A stretch of DNA of 64,000 nt from Hydractinia symbiolongicarpus (lineage: Eukaryota > Cnidaria > Hydrozoa > Anthoathecata > Hydractiniidae): positions 4,218,001 to 4,282,000 of the forward strand of contig NC_079878.1 in NCBI RefSeq assembly GCF_029227915.1, in the 5' to 3' direction. Numbering within the stretch: the first letter of the stretch is position 1; the number at the start of each line of letters is the position of its first letter. The translations under genes and the position numbers were made by a program. The notes beneath the pieces were generated by a model. That model was not told the DNA's origin. It made no database searches and was given only the letters and a program-made list of their open reading frames with translations. Shown here in pieces: positions 1-11,438 of the stretch.

Positions 1-504
1 CATGTCAAATTAGGAAGAATGTTATTTCTTGTAGTCAAACTGGCTCATTTATCACATTTATAAGGTCAAAGTACAAAATCAGTTCTATTAAGTCCCACAG
101 TCATATGTTTCAGTGTTAAAAGCGATGCAACCTAGTAATATCTGAATACTATCGCCAAATACATGTGGGGACGAATATGTGACGCAACAGTTGTAACTCA
201 AACGGATTGATACCGTTAGAAAGTCAATGATTGAAATTTTTGAAACTGTCGCTATTTCCTTAGCGCGCGATAACGGCTAGGATTAGTCCCACAGTAAAAA
301 ATGGCTTATTTATCCTAATTTTTTAATAAAGTGCTACCACAGCGCCCAGTGCAATCGCTAAGTTCCAGCAATCAAGTCAAATTAAGAAGAATGTTAATTC
401 TTGTAATCAAACTGGCTCATTTATCACATTTATAAGATCAAAGTCCAAAATCAGTTCAATTAAGTCCCACAGTCAACCGTTTCACTTTTAAAAGCGATGC
501 AACC

Positions 505-523
505 TAGTATTATCCGAATACTA
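505..523. other. Example of the pre-anchor dyad, 7-bp stem and 5-nt loop
   Basis: TAGTATT at 505-511 and AATACTA at 517-523 are perfect inverted arms around ATCCG, ending 10 bases before the anchor. An outer GCGA/TCGC pair adds four more complementary bases across a 7-nt bulge on the left side. The perfect form is also at 877-895 and 2741-2759 and in many other monomers. A form with one mismatch (TAGTAAT against AATACTA) is also common. The dyad is seen directly; a role is inferred only. Confidence 0.85.
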
Positions 524-1056
524 TCGCTATATACATGTTGGTACGAATATGTGACGCAACCGTTGTAACTCAAACGGATTTATACCGCTAGAAAGTCAAT
601 GAAATGTAGTCTTTGAAACTGTTCCTATTTATTCAGGGCATGCTAACGGCCAGGATTGGTCTAAAAGTAAGAAAAGACTTATTTATCTAAATTTTTAAAT
701 AAAGCGCTACCACAGATCCTAATGTAATCGATGAATTCCGGCAATCATGTCTAATTAAGAAGAATGTTATTTCTTGGGTCCAGTTGGCTCATCTATCACA
801 TTTATAATGACATAGTACAGAGTCAGTTCTATTAAGTCCCACAGTCAACCGTTTCACTGTTAAAAGCGATGCAACCTAGTATTATCCGAATACTATCATT
901 AAATACATGTGGGGACGAATATGTGACGCAACAGTTGTAACTCAAACAGATTGATACCGTTAGAAAGTCAATGAAATGTAGTCTTTGAAACTGTCGCTAT
1001 TTCTTCAGCGCGCGATAACGGCTAGGATTGGTCCCACAGTAAAAAATGACTTTTTT

Positions 1057-1072
1057 ATTTAAATTTTTAAAT
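1057..1072. other. Example of AT-only dyad (7-bp stem, 2-nt spacer)
   Basis: ATTTAAA at 1057-1063 and TTTAAAT at 1066-1072 are perfect inverted arms. The 16-bp element is present in monomers of the TGACTTTTTTATTT family and decays to CTAAATTTTTAAAT in the others. It sits midway between two anchors. Confidence 0.7.
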
Positions 1073-2694
1073 GGAGTGCTACCACAACGCCCAGTGCAAT
1101 CGCTGAGTTCCAGCAATCAAATCAAATTAAGAAGAATGTTACTTCTTGTAATCAAACTGGCTCATTTATTACATTTACAAGGTCAAAGTCCAAAATCAGT
1201 TCAATTAAGTCCCACAGTCAAACGTTTCACTGTTTAAAGCGATGCAACCTAGTAATATCCAAATACTATCGCTAAATACATGTGGGGACGAATATGTGGC
1301 GCAACCGTTTTAACTCAAGCGGATTGATACCGTTAGAAAGTCATTGAAATGTAGTTTTTGAAACTGTCGCTTTTTCTTCAGTGCGCGATAACGGGTAGGA
1401 TTGGTGCCCAAGTAAAAAATGACTTTTTTATTTAAATTTTTTAATAACGTGCTACCACAGCACCCAGTGTAATCGCTGAGTTCCAGCAATCATGTCAAAT
1501 TAAGAAGAATGATATTTCTTGTAGTCAAACTGGCTTATTTATAACATTTTTCAGGTTACAGTCCAAAGTTTGTTCATTTAAGTCCCACAGTCAATCGTTT
1601 CATTGTTAAAGGCGAAGCAACCTAATAATATCAGAAAAATATCGCTAAATACATGTTGATACGAATATGGGACGCAACCGTTGTAACTCAAACGGATTGA
1701 TACGGCCAAGAAGTCGATGAAATGTAGTTTTTGAGAATGTCTCTATTTCTTCAGCGCGAAATAACAGCTTTGATTGGTCCCACAGTAAAAAATGACTTAT
1801 TTCTCTTAATTTTTTAATAAAGCGCTACCACAGCGCCCAGTGTAATCGCTGAGTTCCAGCAATCATGTCAAATTAGGAAGAATGTTATTTCTTGTAGTCA
1901 AACTGGCTCATTTATCACATTTATAAGGTCAAAGTACAAAATCAGTTCTATTAAGTCCCACAGTCATATGTTTCAGTGTTAAAAGCGATGCAACCTAGTA
2001 ATATCTGAATACTATCGCCAAATACATGTGGGGACGAATATGTGACGCAACAGTTGTAACTCAAACGGATTGATACCGTTAGAAAGTCAATGATTGAAAT
2101 TTTTGAAACTGTCGCTATTTCCTTAGCGCGCGATAACGGCTAGGATTGGTCCCACAGTAAAAAATGGCTTATTTATCCTAATTTTTTAATAAAGTGCTAC
2201 CACAGCGCCCAGTGCAATCGCTAAGTTCCAGCAATCAAGTCATATTAAGAAGAATGTTAATTCTTGTAATCAAACTGGCTCATTTATCACATTTAGAAGG
2301 TCAAAGTCCAAAATCAGTTCAATTAAGTCCCACAGTCATATGTTTCACTGTTAAAAGCGATGCAACCTAGTAATATCTGAATACTATCGCTAAATACATG
2401 TGGGGACGAATATGTGACGCAACAGTTGTAACTCAAACGGATTGATACCGTTAGAAAGTCAATGAAATGAAGTTTTTGAAACTGTCGCTATTTCTTCAGC
2501 GCGCGATAACGGCTAGGATTGGTCCCACAGTAAAAAATGACTGTTTTATTTAAATTTTTAAATGAAGTGCTACCACAGCGCCCAGTGTAATCGCTGAGTT
2601 CCAGCAATCATGTCAAATTAGGAAGAATGTTATTTCTTGTAGTCAAACTGGCTCATTTATCACATTTATAAGATCAAAGTCCAAAATCAGTTCA

Positions 2695-4935
2695 ATTAAG
2701 TCCCACAGTCAACCGTTTCACTGTTAAAAGCGATGCAACCTAGTATTATCCGAATACTATCATTAAATACATGTGGGGACGAATATGTGACGCAACAGTT
2801 GTAACTCAAACAGATTAATACCGTTAGAAAGTCAATGAAATGTAGTCTTTGAAACTGTCGCTATTTCTTCAGCGCGCGATAACGGCTAGGATTGGTCCCA
2901 CAGTAAAAAATGACTTTTTTATTTAAATTTTTAAATGGAGTGCTACCACAGCGCCCAGTGTAGTCGCTGAGTTCCGGCAATCATGTCAAATTAAGAAGAA
3001 TGTTATTTCTTGGGTCCAGTTGGCTCACTTATCACATTTATAACGTCACACTTCCAAGTTAGTTCAATTAAGTTCCACAGTCAATCGTTTCACTGTTAAA
3101 AGCGATGCAACCTAGTATTATCCGAATACTATCGCTAAATACATGTTGGTACGAATATGTGACGCAACCGTTGTAACTGAAACGGATTTATACCGCTAGA
3201 AAGTCAATGAAATGTAGTCTTTGAAACTGTTCCTATTGATTCAGGGTATGCTAACGGCCAGGATTGGTCTAACAGTAAGAAAAGACTTATTTATCTAAAT
3301 TTTTAAATAAAGCGCTACCACAGATCCTAATGTAATCGATGAATTCCAGCCATCACGTCAAATTAAGAAGAAAATTATTCCTTGGAGACCAATTGGCTCA
3401 TCTATCACATTTATAATGACATAGTACAGAGTCAGTTCTATTAAGTCCCACAGTCAACCGTTTCACTGTTAAAAGCGATGCAACCTAGTATTATCCGAAT
3501 ACTATCATTAAATACATGTGGGGACGAATATGTGACGCAACAGTTGTAACTCAAACAGATTGATACCGTTAGAAAGTCAATGAAATGTAGTCTTTGAAAC
3601 TGTCGCTATTTCTTCAGCGCGCGATAACGGCTAGGATTGGTCCCACAGTAAAAAATGACTTTTTTATTTAAATTTTTAAATGGAGTGCTACCACAGCGCC
3701 CAGTGTAGTCGCTGAGTTCCGGCAATCTTGTCAAATTAAGAAGAATGTTATTTCTTGGGTCCAGTTGGCTCACTTATCACATTTATAACGTCACACTTCC
3801 AAGTTAGTTCAATTAAGTTCCACAGTCAATCGTTTCACTGTTAAAAGCGATGCAACCTAGTATTATTCGAATACTATCGCTAAATACATGTTGGTACGAA
3901 TATGTGACGCAACCGTTGTAACTGAAACGGATTTATACCGCTAGAAAGTCAATGAAATGTAGTCTTTGAAACTGTTCCTATTGATTCAGGGTATGCTAAC
4001 GGCCAGGATTGGTCTAACAGTAAGAAAAGACTTATTTATCTAAATTTTTAAATAAAGCGCTACCACAGATCCTAATGTAATCGATGAATTCCAGCCATCA
4101 CGTCAAATTAAGAAGAAAGTTATTCCTTGGAGACCAATTGGCTCATCTATCACATTTATAAGGACATAGTACAGAGGCAGTTCAATTAAGTCCCACAGTC
4201 AACCGTTTCACTGTTAAAAGCGATGCAACCTAGTATTATCCGAATACTATCATTAAATACATGTGGGGACGAATATGTGACGCAACAGTTGTAACTCAAA
4301 CAGATTGATACCGTTAGAAAGTCAATGAAATGTAGTCTTTGAAACTGTCGCTATTTCTTCAGCGCGCGATAACGGCTAGGATTGGTCCCACAGTAAAAAA
4401 TGACTTTTTTATTTAAATTTTTAAATGGAGTGCTACCACAGCGCCCAGTGTAGTCGCTGAGTTCCGGCAATCTTGTCAAATTAAGAAGAATGTTATTTCT
4501 TGGGTCCAGTTGGCTCACTTATCACATTTATAACGTCACACTTCCAAGTTAGTTCAATTAAGTTCCACAGTCAATCGTTTCACTGTTAAAAGCGATGCAA
4601 CCTAGTATTATCCGAATACTATCGCTAAATACATGTTGGTACGAATATGTGACGCAACCGTTGTAACTGAAACAGATTTACACCGCTAGAAAGTCAATGA
4701 AATGTAGTCTTTGAAACTGTTCCTATTGATTCAGGGTATGCTAATGGCCAGGATTGGTCTAACAGTAAGAAAAGACTTATTTATCTAAATTTTTAAATAA
4801 AGCGCTACCACAGATCCTAATGTAATCGATGAATTCCAGCCATCACGTCAAATTAAGAAGAAAGTTATTCCTTGGAGACCAATTGGCTCATCTATCACAT
4901 TTATAAGGACATAGTACAGAGGCAGTTCAATTAAG
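2695..4935 (+). repeat. Dimeric higher-order repeat, 745 bp, three tandem copies
   Basis: Copies run approximately 2695-3439, 3440-4184 and 4185-4935. Marker CATTAAATAC falls at 2761, 3506 and 4251, and marker TAGTCGCTGA at 2961, 3706 and 4451, both exactly 745 bp apart. Each unit joins a GTGGGGACG-type monomer to a GTTGGTACG-type monomer whose distal part reads CAGATCCTAATG. Copies 2 and 3 share a private CAATCTTGTC where copy 1 has CAATCATGTC, so they look most recently separated. Copy 1 differs at its left edge (2650-2695), which sets the boundary. Confidence 0.88.
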
Positions 4936-7900
4936 TCCCACAGTCAAGCGTTTCACTGTTAAAAGCGATGCAACCTAGTAATATCCGAATACTATCGCTA
5001 AATACATGTGGGGACGAATATGTGACGCAACAGTTGTAACTCAAGCGGATTGATACCGTTAGAAAGTCAATGAAATGTAGTTTTTGAAACTGTCGCTATT
5101 TCTTCAGCGCGCGATAACGGCTAGGATTGGTCCCACAGTAAAAAATGACTGTTTTATTTAAATTTTTAAATGAAGTGCTACCACAGCGCCCAGTGTAATC
5201 GCTGAGTTCCAGCAATCATGTCAAATTAGGAAAAATGTTATTTCTTGTAGTCAAACTGGCTTATTTATAACATTTATCAGGTCATAGTACAAAGTTAGTT
5301 CAATTAAGTCCCACAGTCAATCGTTTCATTGTTTATGGCGATGCAACCTAGTAATATCAGAAAAATATCGCTAAATACATGTTGGTACGAAAATGTGACG
5401 CAACCGTTGTAACTGAAACGGATTTATACCGCTAGAAAGTCAATGAAATGTAGTCTTTGAAACTGTTCCTATTGATTCAGGGTATGCTAACGGCCAGGAT
5501 TGGTCTAACAGTAAGAAAAGACTTATTTATCTAAATTTTTAAATAAAGCGCTACCACAGATCCTAATGTAATCGATGAATTCCAGCCATCACGTCAAATT
5601 AAGAAGAAAGTTATTCCTTGGAGACCAATTGGCTCATCTATCACATTTATAAGGACATAGTACAGAGTCAGTTCAATTAAGTCCCACAGTCAATCGTTTC
5701 ATTGTTAAAGGCGAAGCAACCTAGTAATATCAAAAAAATATCGCTAAATACATGTTGATACGAATATGTGACGCAACCGTTGTAACTCAAACGGATTGAT
5801 ACGGCCAAGAAGTCGATGAAATGTAGATTTTGAGAATGTCTCTATTTCTTCAGCGCGAACTAACAGCTTGGATTGGTCCCACAGTAAAAAATGACATATT
5901 TATCTTAATTTTTTAATAAAGCGCTACCACAGATCCTTATGTAATCGATGAATTCCAGCCATCACGTCAAATTAAGAAGAAAGTTATTCCTTGGAGACCA
6001 ATTGGCTCATCTATCACATTTATAAGGACATAGTACAGAGTCAGTTCAATTAAGTCCCACAGTCAAGCGTTTCACTGTTAAAAGCGATGCAACCTAGTAA
6101 TATCCGAATACTATGGCTAAATACATGTGGGGACGAATATGTGACGCAACAGTTGTAACTCAAGCGGATTGATACCGTTAGAAAGTCAATGAAATGTAGT
6201 TTTTGAATCTGTCGCTATTTCTTCAGCGCGCGATAACGGCTAGGATTGGTCCCACAGTAAAAAATGACTGTTTTATTTAAATTTTTAAATGAAGTGCTAC
6301 CACAGCGCCCAGTGTAATCGCTGAGTTCCAGCAATCATGTCAAATTAGGAAGAATGTTATTTCTTGTAGTCAAACTGGCTCATTTATCACATTTATAAGA
6401 TCAAAGTCCAAAATCAGTTCAATTAAGTCCCACAGTCCACTGTTTCACTTTTAAAAGCGATGCAACCTAGTATTATCCGAATACTATCTCTAAATACATG
6501 TTGGTACGAATATGTGACGCAACCGTTGTAACTCAAACGGATTTATACCGCTAGAAAGTCAATGAAATGTAGTCTTTGAAACTGTTCCTATTGATTCAGG
6601 GCATGCTAACGGCCAGGATTGGTCTAACAGTAAGAAAAGACTTATTTATCTAAATTTTTAAATAAAGCGCTACCACAGATCCTAATGTAATCGATGAATT
6701 CTAGCCATGACGTCAAATTAAGAAGAAAGTTATTCCTTGGAGACCAATTGGCTCATCTATCACATTTATAAGGACATAGTACAGAGTCAGTTCAATTAAG
6801 TCCCACAGTCAATCGTTTCATTGTTAAAGGCGAAGCAACCTAGTAATATCAGAAAAATATCGCTAAATACATGTTGATACGAATATGTGACGCAACCGTT
6901 GTAACTCAAACGGATTGATACGGCCAAGAAGTCGATGAAATGTAGATTTTGAGAATGTCTTTATTTCTTCAGCGCGAACTAACAGTATTGATTGGTCCCA
7001 CAGTAAAAAATGACGTATTTCTCTTAATTTTTTAATAAAGCGCTACCACAGCGCCCAGTGTAATCGCTGAGTTCCAGCAATCATGTCAAATTAAGAAGAA
7101 TGTTATTTCTTGTAGTCAAACTGGCTCATTTATCACATTCATAAGGTCAAAGTCCAAAATCAGTTCTATTAAGTATCACAGTCAACCGTTTCACTGTTAA
7201 AAGCGATGCAACCTAGTATTATCCGAATACTATCGTTAAATACATGTGGGGACGAATATGTGACGCAACAGTTGTAACTCAAACGGATTGATACTGTTAG
7301 AAAGTCAATGAAATGTAGTCTTTGAAACTGTCGCTATTTCTTCAGCGCGCGATAACGGCTAGGATTGGTCCCACAGTAAAAAATGACTTTTTTATTTAAA
7401 TTTTTAAATGGAGTGCTACCACAGCGCCCAGTGTAGTCGCTGAGTTCCGGCAATCATGTCAAATTAAGAAGAATGTTATTTCTTGGGTCCAGTTGGCTCA
7501 CTTATCACATTTATAACGTCACACTTCCAAGTTAGTTCAATTAAGTTCCACAGTCAATCGTTTCACTGTTAAAAGCGATGCAACATAGTATTATCCGAAT
7601 ACTATCGCTAAATACATGTTGGTACGAATATGTGACGCAACCGTTGTAACTCAAACGGATTTATACCGCTAGAAAGTCAATGAAATGTAGTCTTTGAAAC
7701 TGTTCCTATTGATTCAGGGTATGCTAACGGCCAGGATTGGTCTAACAGTAAGAAAAGACTTATTTATCTAAATTTTTAAATAAAGCGCTACCACAGATCC
7801 TAATGTAATCGATCAATTCCAGCCATCACGTCAAATTAAGAAGAAAGTTATTCCTTGGAGACCAATTGGCTCATCTATCACATTTATAAGGACATAGTAC

Positions 7901-8050
7901 AGAGTCAGTTCAATTAAGTCCCACAGTCAAGCGTTATACTGTTAAAAGCGATGCAACCTAGTAATATCCGAATACTATCGCTAAATACATGTGGGGACGA
8001 ATATGTGACGCAACAGTTGTAACTCAAACGGATTGATACCGTTAGAAAGT
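4936..8050 (+). repeat. Mixed monomers with a partial 3-mer duplication (offset 1119)
   Basis: Anchors 5004 to 7987, regularly spaced at 372-373. Roughly 5385-5930 matches 6504-7049 at an offset of 1119, three monomers. The shared marker ATTGTTAAAGGCGAAGC lies at 5701 and 6820, and both copies have the rare GTTGATACG form after the anchor (5750, 6869). Copies part near 5930/7049, where CAGATCC is replaced by CAGCGCC. The rest is a mixture of GTGGGGACG and GTTGGTACG monomers with no clean higher-order period. Nothing gene-like was seen. Confidence 0.75.
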
Positions 8051-9104
8051 CAATGAAATGTAGTTTTTGAAACTGTCGCTATTTCTCCAGCGCGCGATAA
8101 CGGCTAGGATTGGTCCCACAGTAAAAAATGACTTTTTTTTTAATTTTTTAAATGAAGCGCTACCACAGCGCCCAGTGAAATCGCTGAGTTCCAGCAATCA
8201 TGTCAAATTAAGAAGAATGCTATTTCTTGTAGTCAAACTGGCTTATTTATTACATTTATCAGGTCACAGTCCAAAGTTAGTTCAATTAAATCCCACAGTC
8301 AATCATTTCATTGTTAAAGGCGATGCAACCTAGTAATATCAGAAAAATATCGCTAAATACATGTTGGTACGAATATGTGACGCAACCGTTGTAACTTAAA
8401 CGGATTGATACCGCTAGAAAGTCAATGAAATGTAGTATTTAAAACTGTTCCTATTTATTCAGCCCATGCTAACGGCCAGGATTTATCCCACAGTAAGAAA
8501 AGCCTTATTTATCTAAATTTGTAAATAAAGCGCTACCACAGAGCCTAATGTAATCGGTGAATTCCAGCCATCACGTCAAATTAAGAAGAAAGCTATTCCT
8601 TGGAGACCAATTGGCTCATCTGTCACATTTATAAGGACATAGTCCAGAGTCAGTTCAATTAATTCTCACAGTCGCTCGTTTCACTGTTAAAAGCAATACA
8701 ACTTAGTAAGATTGGAAGAAAATCACAAAATACATGTTGGTACGAATACGTGACGCAACCGTTGTAACTCAAACGGATTGACACCGTTAGTAAGTCAATG
8801 AAATGTAGTTCTTGAAACTTTCTCTATTTCTTCAGCGGGAACTAACGGCTAGGATTGGTCCCACAGTAAAAAATGACTTATTTATCCTAATGTTTTAATA
8901 AAGTGCTACCACAGCGCCCAGTGCAATCGCTAAGTTCCAGCAATCAAGTCAAATTAAGAAGAATGTTACTTCTTGTAATCAAACTGGCTCATTTATCACA
9001 TTTAGAAGGTCAAAGTCCAAAATCAGTTCAATTAAGTCCCACAGTCAAATGTTTCACTGTTAAAAGCGATGCAACCTGGTAATATCTGAATACTATCGCT
9101 AAAT

Positions 9105-9338
9105 ACATGTGGGGACGAATATGTGACGCAACAGTTGTAACTCAAACGGATTGATACGGTTAGAAAGTCAATGAAATGAAGTTTTTGAAACTGTCGCTAT
9201 TTCTTCAGCGCGCGATAACGGCTAGGATTGGTCCCACAATAAAAAATGACTTTTTTATTTAATTTTTTAAATGAAGTGCTACCACAGCGCCCAGTGTAAT
9301 CGCTGAGTTCCAGCAATCAAGTCAAATTATCGCTAAAT
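9105..9338 (+). repeat. Truncated monomer (139-bp internal deletion), anchor spacing 234
   Basis: The interval from anchor 9105 to anchor 9339 is 234 bp instead of 373. Sequence runs from CAATCAAGTCAAATTA straight into TCGCTAAATACATG at about 9321-9340. In intact monomers, such as the one with GTCAAA at 9555 and CGCTAAATAC at 9704, these points are 149 bp apart; here they are 10 apart. The lost part holds the GAAGAATG to AATACTA portion, including the pre-anchor dyad. The join offers only about two bases of shared sequence, as expected for slippage or end-joining. Confidence 0.93.
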
Positions 9339-11205
9339 ACATGTTGGTACGAATATGTGACGCAACCGTTGTAACTCAAATGGACTTATACCGCTAGAAA
9401 GTCAATGAAATGTAGTCTTTGAAACTGTTCCTACTTATTCAGGGCATGCTAACGGCCAGGATTGGTCTAACAGTAAGAAAAGACTTATTTATCTAAATTT
9501 TCAAATATAGCGCTACCAAAGCGCCCAGTGTAACCGCTGAGTTCCAGCAATCAAGTCAAATTAAGAAGAATGTTACTTCTTGTAGTCAAACTGGCTCATT
9601 TATCACATTTGTAAGGTCAAAGTCCAAAATCAGTTCAATTAAGTCCCACAGTCAAATGTTTCACTGTTAAAAGCGATGCAACCTAGTAATATCTGAATAC
9701 TATCGCTAAATACATGTGGGGACGAATATGTGACGGAACTTTGTTGTAACTCAAACGGATTGATACCGTTAGAAAGTCAATGAAATGTAGTTTTTGAAAC
9801 TGTCGCTATTTCTCCAGTGCGCGATAACGGCTAGGATTGGTCCCACAGTAAAAAATGACTTTTTTATTTAATTTTTTAAATGAAGCGCTACCACAGCGCC
9901 CAGTGAAATCGCTGAGTTTCAGCACTCATGTCAAATTAAGAAGAATGCTATTTCTTGTAGTCAAACTGGCTTATTTATTACATTTATCAGGTCACAGTCC
10001 AAAGTTAGTTCAATTAAATCCCACAGCCAATCATTTCATTGTTAAAGGCGATGCAACCTAGTAATATCAGAAAAATATCGCTAAATACATGTTGGTACGA
10101 ATATGTGACGCAACCGTTGTAACTTAAACGGATTGATACCGCTAGAAAGTCAATGAAATGTAGTATTTGAAACTGTTCCTATTTATTCAGCGCATGCTAA
10201 CGGCCAGGATTTATCCCACAGTAAGAAAAGACTTATTTATCTAAATTTGTATATAAAGCGCTACCACAGAGCCTAATGTAATCGGTGAATTCCAGCCATC
10301 ACGTCAAATTAAGAAGAAAGTTATTCATTGGAGACCAATTGGCTCATCTGTCACATTTATAAGGACATAATCCAGAGTCAGTTCAATTAATTCTCACAGT
10401 CGCTCGTTTCACTGTTAAAAGCAATACAACTTAGTAAGATTGGAAGAAAATCACTAAATACATGTTGGTACGAATACGTGACGCAACCGTTGTAACTCAA
10501 ACGGATTTATACCGCTAGAAAGTCAATGAAATGTAGTATTTGAAACTGTTCCTATTTATTCAGCGCATGCTAACGGCCAGGATTGGTCTAACAGTAAGAA
10601 AAGATTTATTTATCTAAATTTTCAAATATAGCGCTACCACAGATCCTAACGTAATCGATGAATTCCAGCCATCACGTCAAATTAAGAAGAAAGTTATTCC
10701 TTGGAGACCAATTGGCTCATCTATCACATTTATAAGGACATAGTGCAGAGTCAGTTCAATTAAGTCCCACAGTCAACCGTTTCACTGTTAAAAGCGATGC
10801 AACCTAGTAATATCCGAATACTATCGCTAAATACATGTGGGGACGAATATGTGACGCAACAGTTGTAACTCAAGCGGATTGATACCGTTAGAAAGTCAAT
10901 GAAAGGTAGTTTTTGAAACTGTCGCTATTTCTTTAGCGCGCGATAACGGCTAGGATTGGTCCCACAGTAAAAAATGACTTTTTTATTTAAATTTTTAAAA
11001 GAAGTGCTACAACAGCGCCCAGTGTAATCGCTGAGTTCCAGCAATCATGTCAAATTAAGAAGAATGTTATTTCTTGTAGTCAAACTGGCTTATTTATAAC
11101 ATTTATCAGGTCACAGTCCAAAGTTAGTTCAATTAAGTCCCACAGTCAATCGTTTCATTGTTTAAGGCGATGCAACCTAGTAATATAAGAAAAATATCGC
11201 TAAAT

Positions 11206-11438
11206 ACATGTTGGTACGAATATGCGACGCAACCGTTGTAACTCAAACGGATTGATACGGCCAAGAAGTTGATGAAACGTAGTTTTTGAGAATGTCTCTA
11301 TTTCTTCAGCGCGAACTAACGCTTGGATTGGTCCCACAGTAAAGAATGACTTATTTATCTTAATTTTTTAATAAAGCGCTACCACAGCGCCCAGTGTAAC
11401 CGCTGAGTTCCAGCAATCAAGTCAAATGATCGCTAAAT
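11206..11438 (+). repeat. Truncated monomer with the same 139-bp deletion, spacing 233
   Basis: Anchors 11206 and 11439 are 233 bp apart. The junction reads GTCAAATGATCGCTAAATAC at 11421-11440. It differs by one base from the junction at 9321-9340 but removes the same segment. Because the flanking downstream monomers also match at offset 2100, this is most simply a copy of the earlier deleted monomer rather than a second event. Confidence 0.92.

Larger units (their letters stand above)
1..2694 (+). repeat. Mixed monomers with partial 5-mer duplication (offset 1863)
   Basis: About seven monomers (anchors 161 to 2396). Bases 1 to about 430 recur at 1864 to about 2293, sharing rare variants such as a TTTCAGTG after CACAGTCATATG and an ATCGCCAAATAC just before the anchor. 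The offset is five monomers. The two copies separate near 430/2293 (TTTATAAGATC against TTTAGAAGGTC). The left copy is cut by the window edge, so the full repeat length is unknown. Bases 500-1100 resemble the dimer that follows at 2695-4935. No gene-like content was seen. Confidence 0.8.

Noticed and set aside
9321-9340. Transposon insertion or excision scar at the short monomers
   Set aside because: The short monomers are simple deletions. There is no target-site duplication, no inverted termini and no foreign sequence beyond a few T bases in the other class.
8671-10408. Bacterial or phage origin of the window
   Set aside because: No dense coding, no ribosome-binding sites and no operons. 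A 64-kb array of a 373-bp repeat fits eukaryotic heterochromatin instead.
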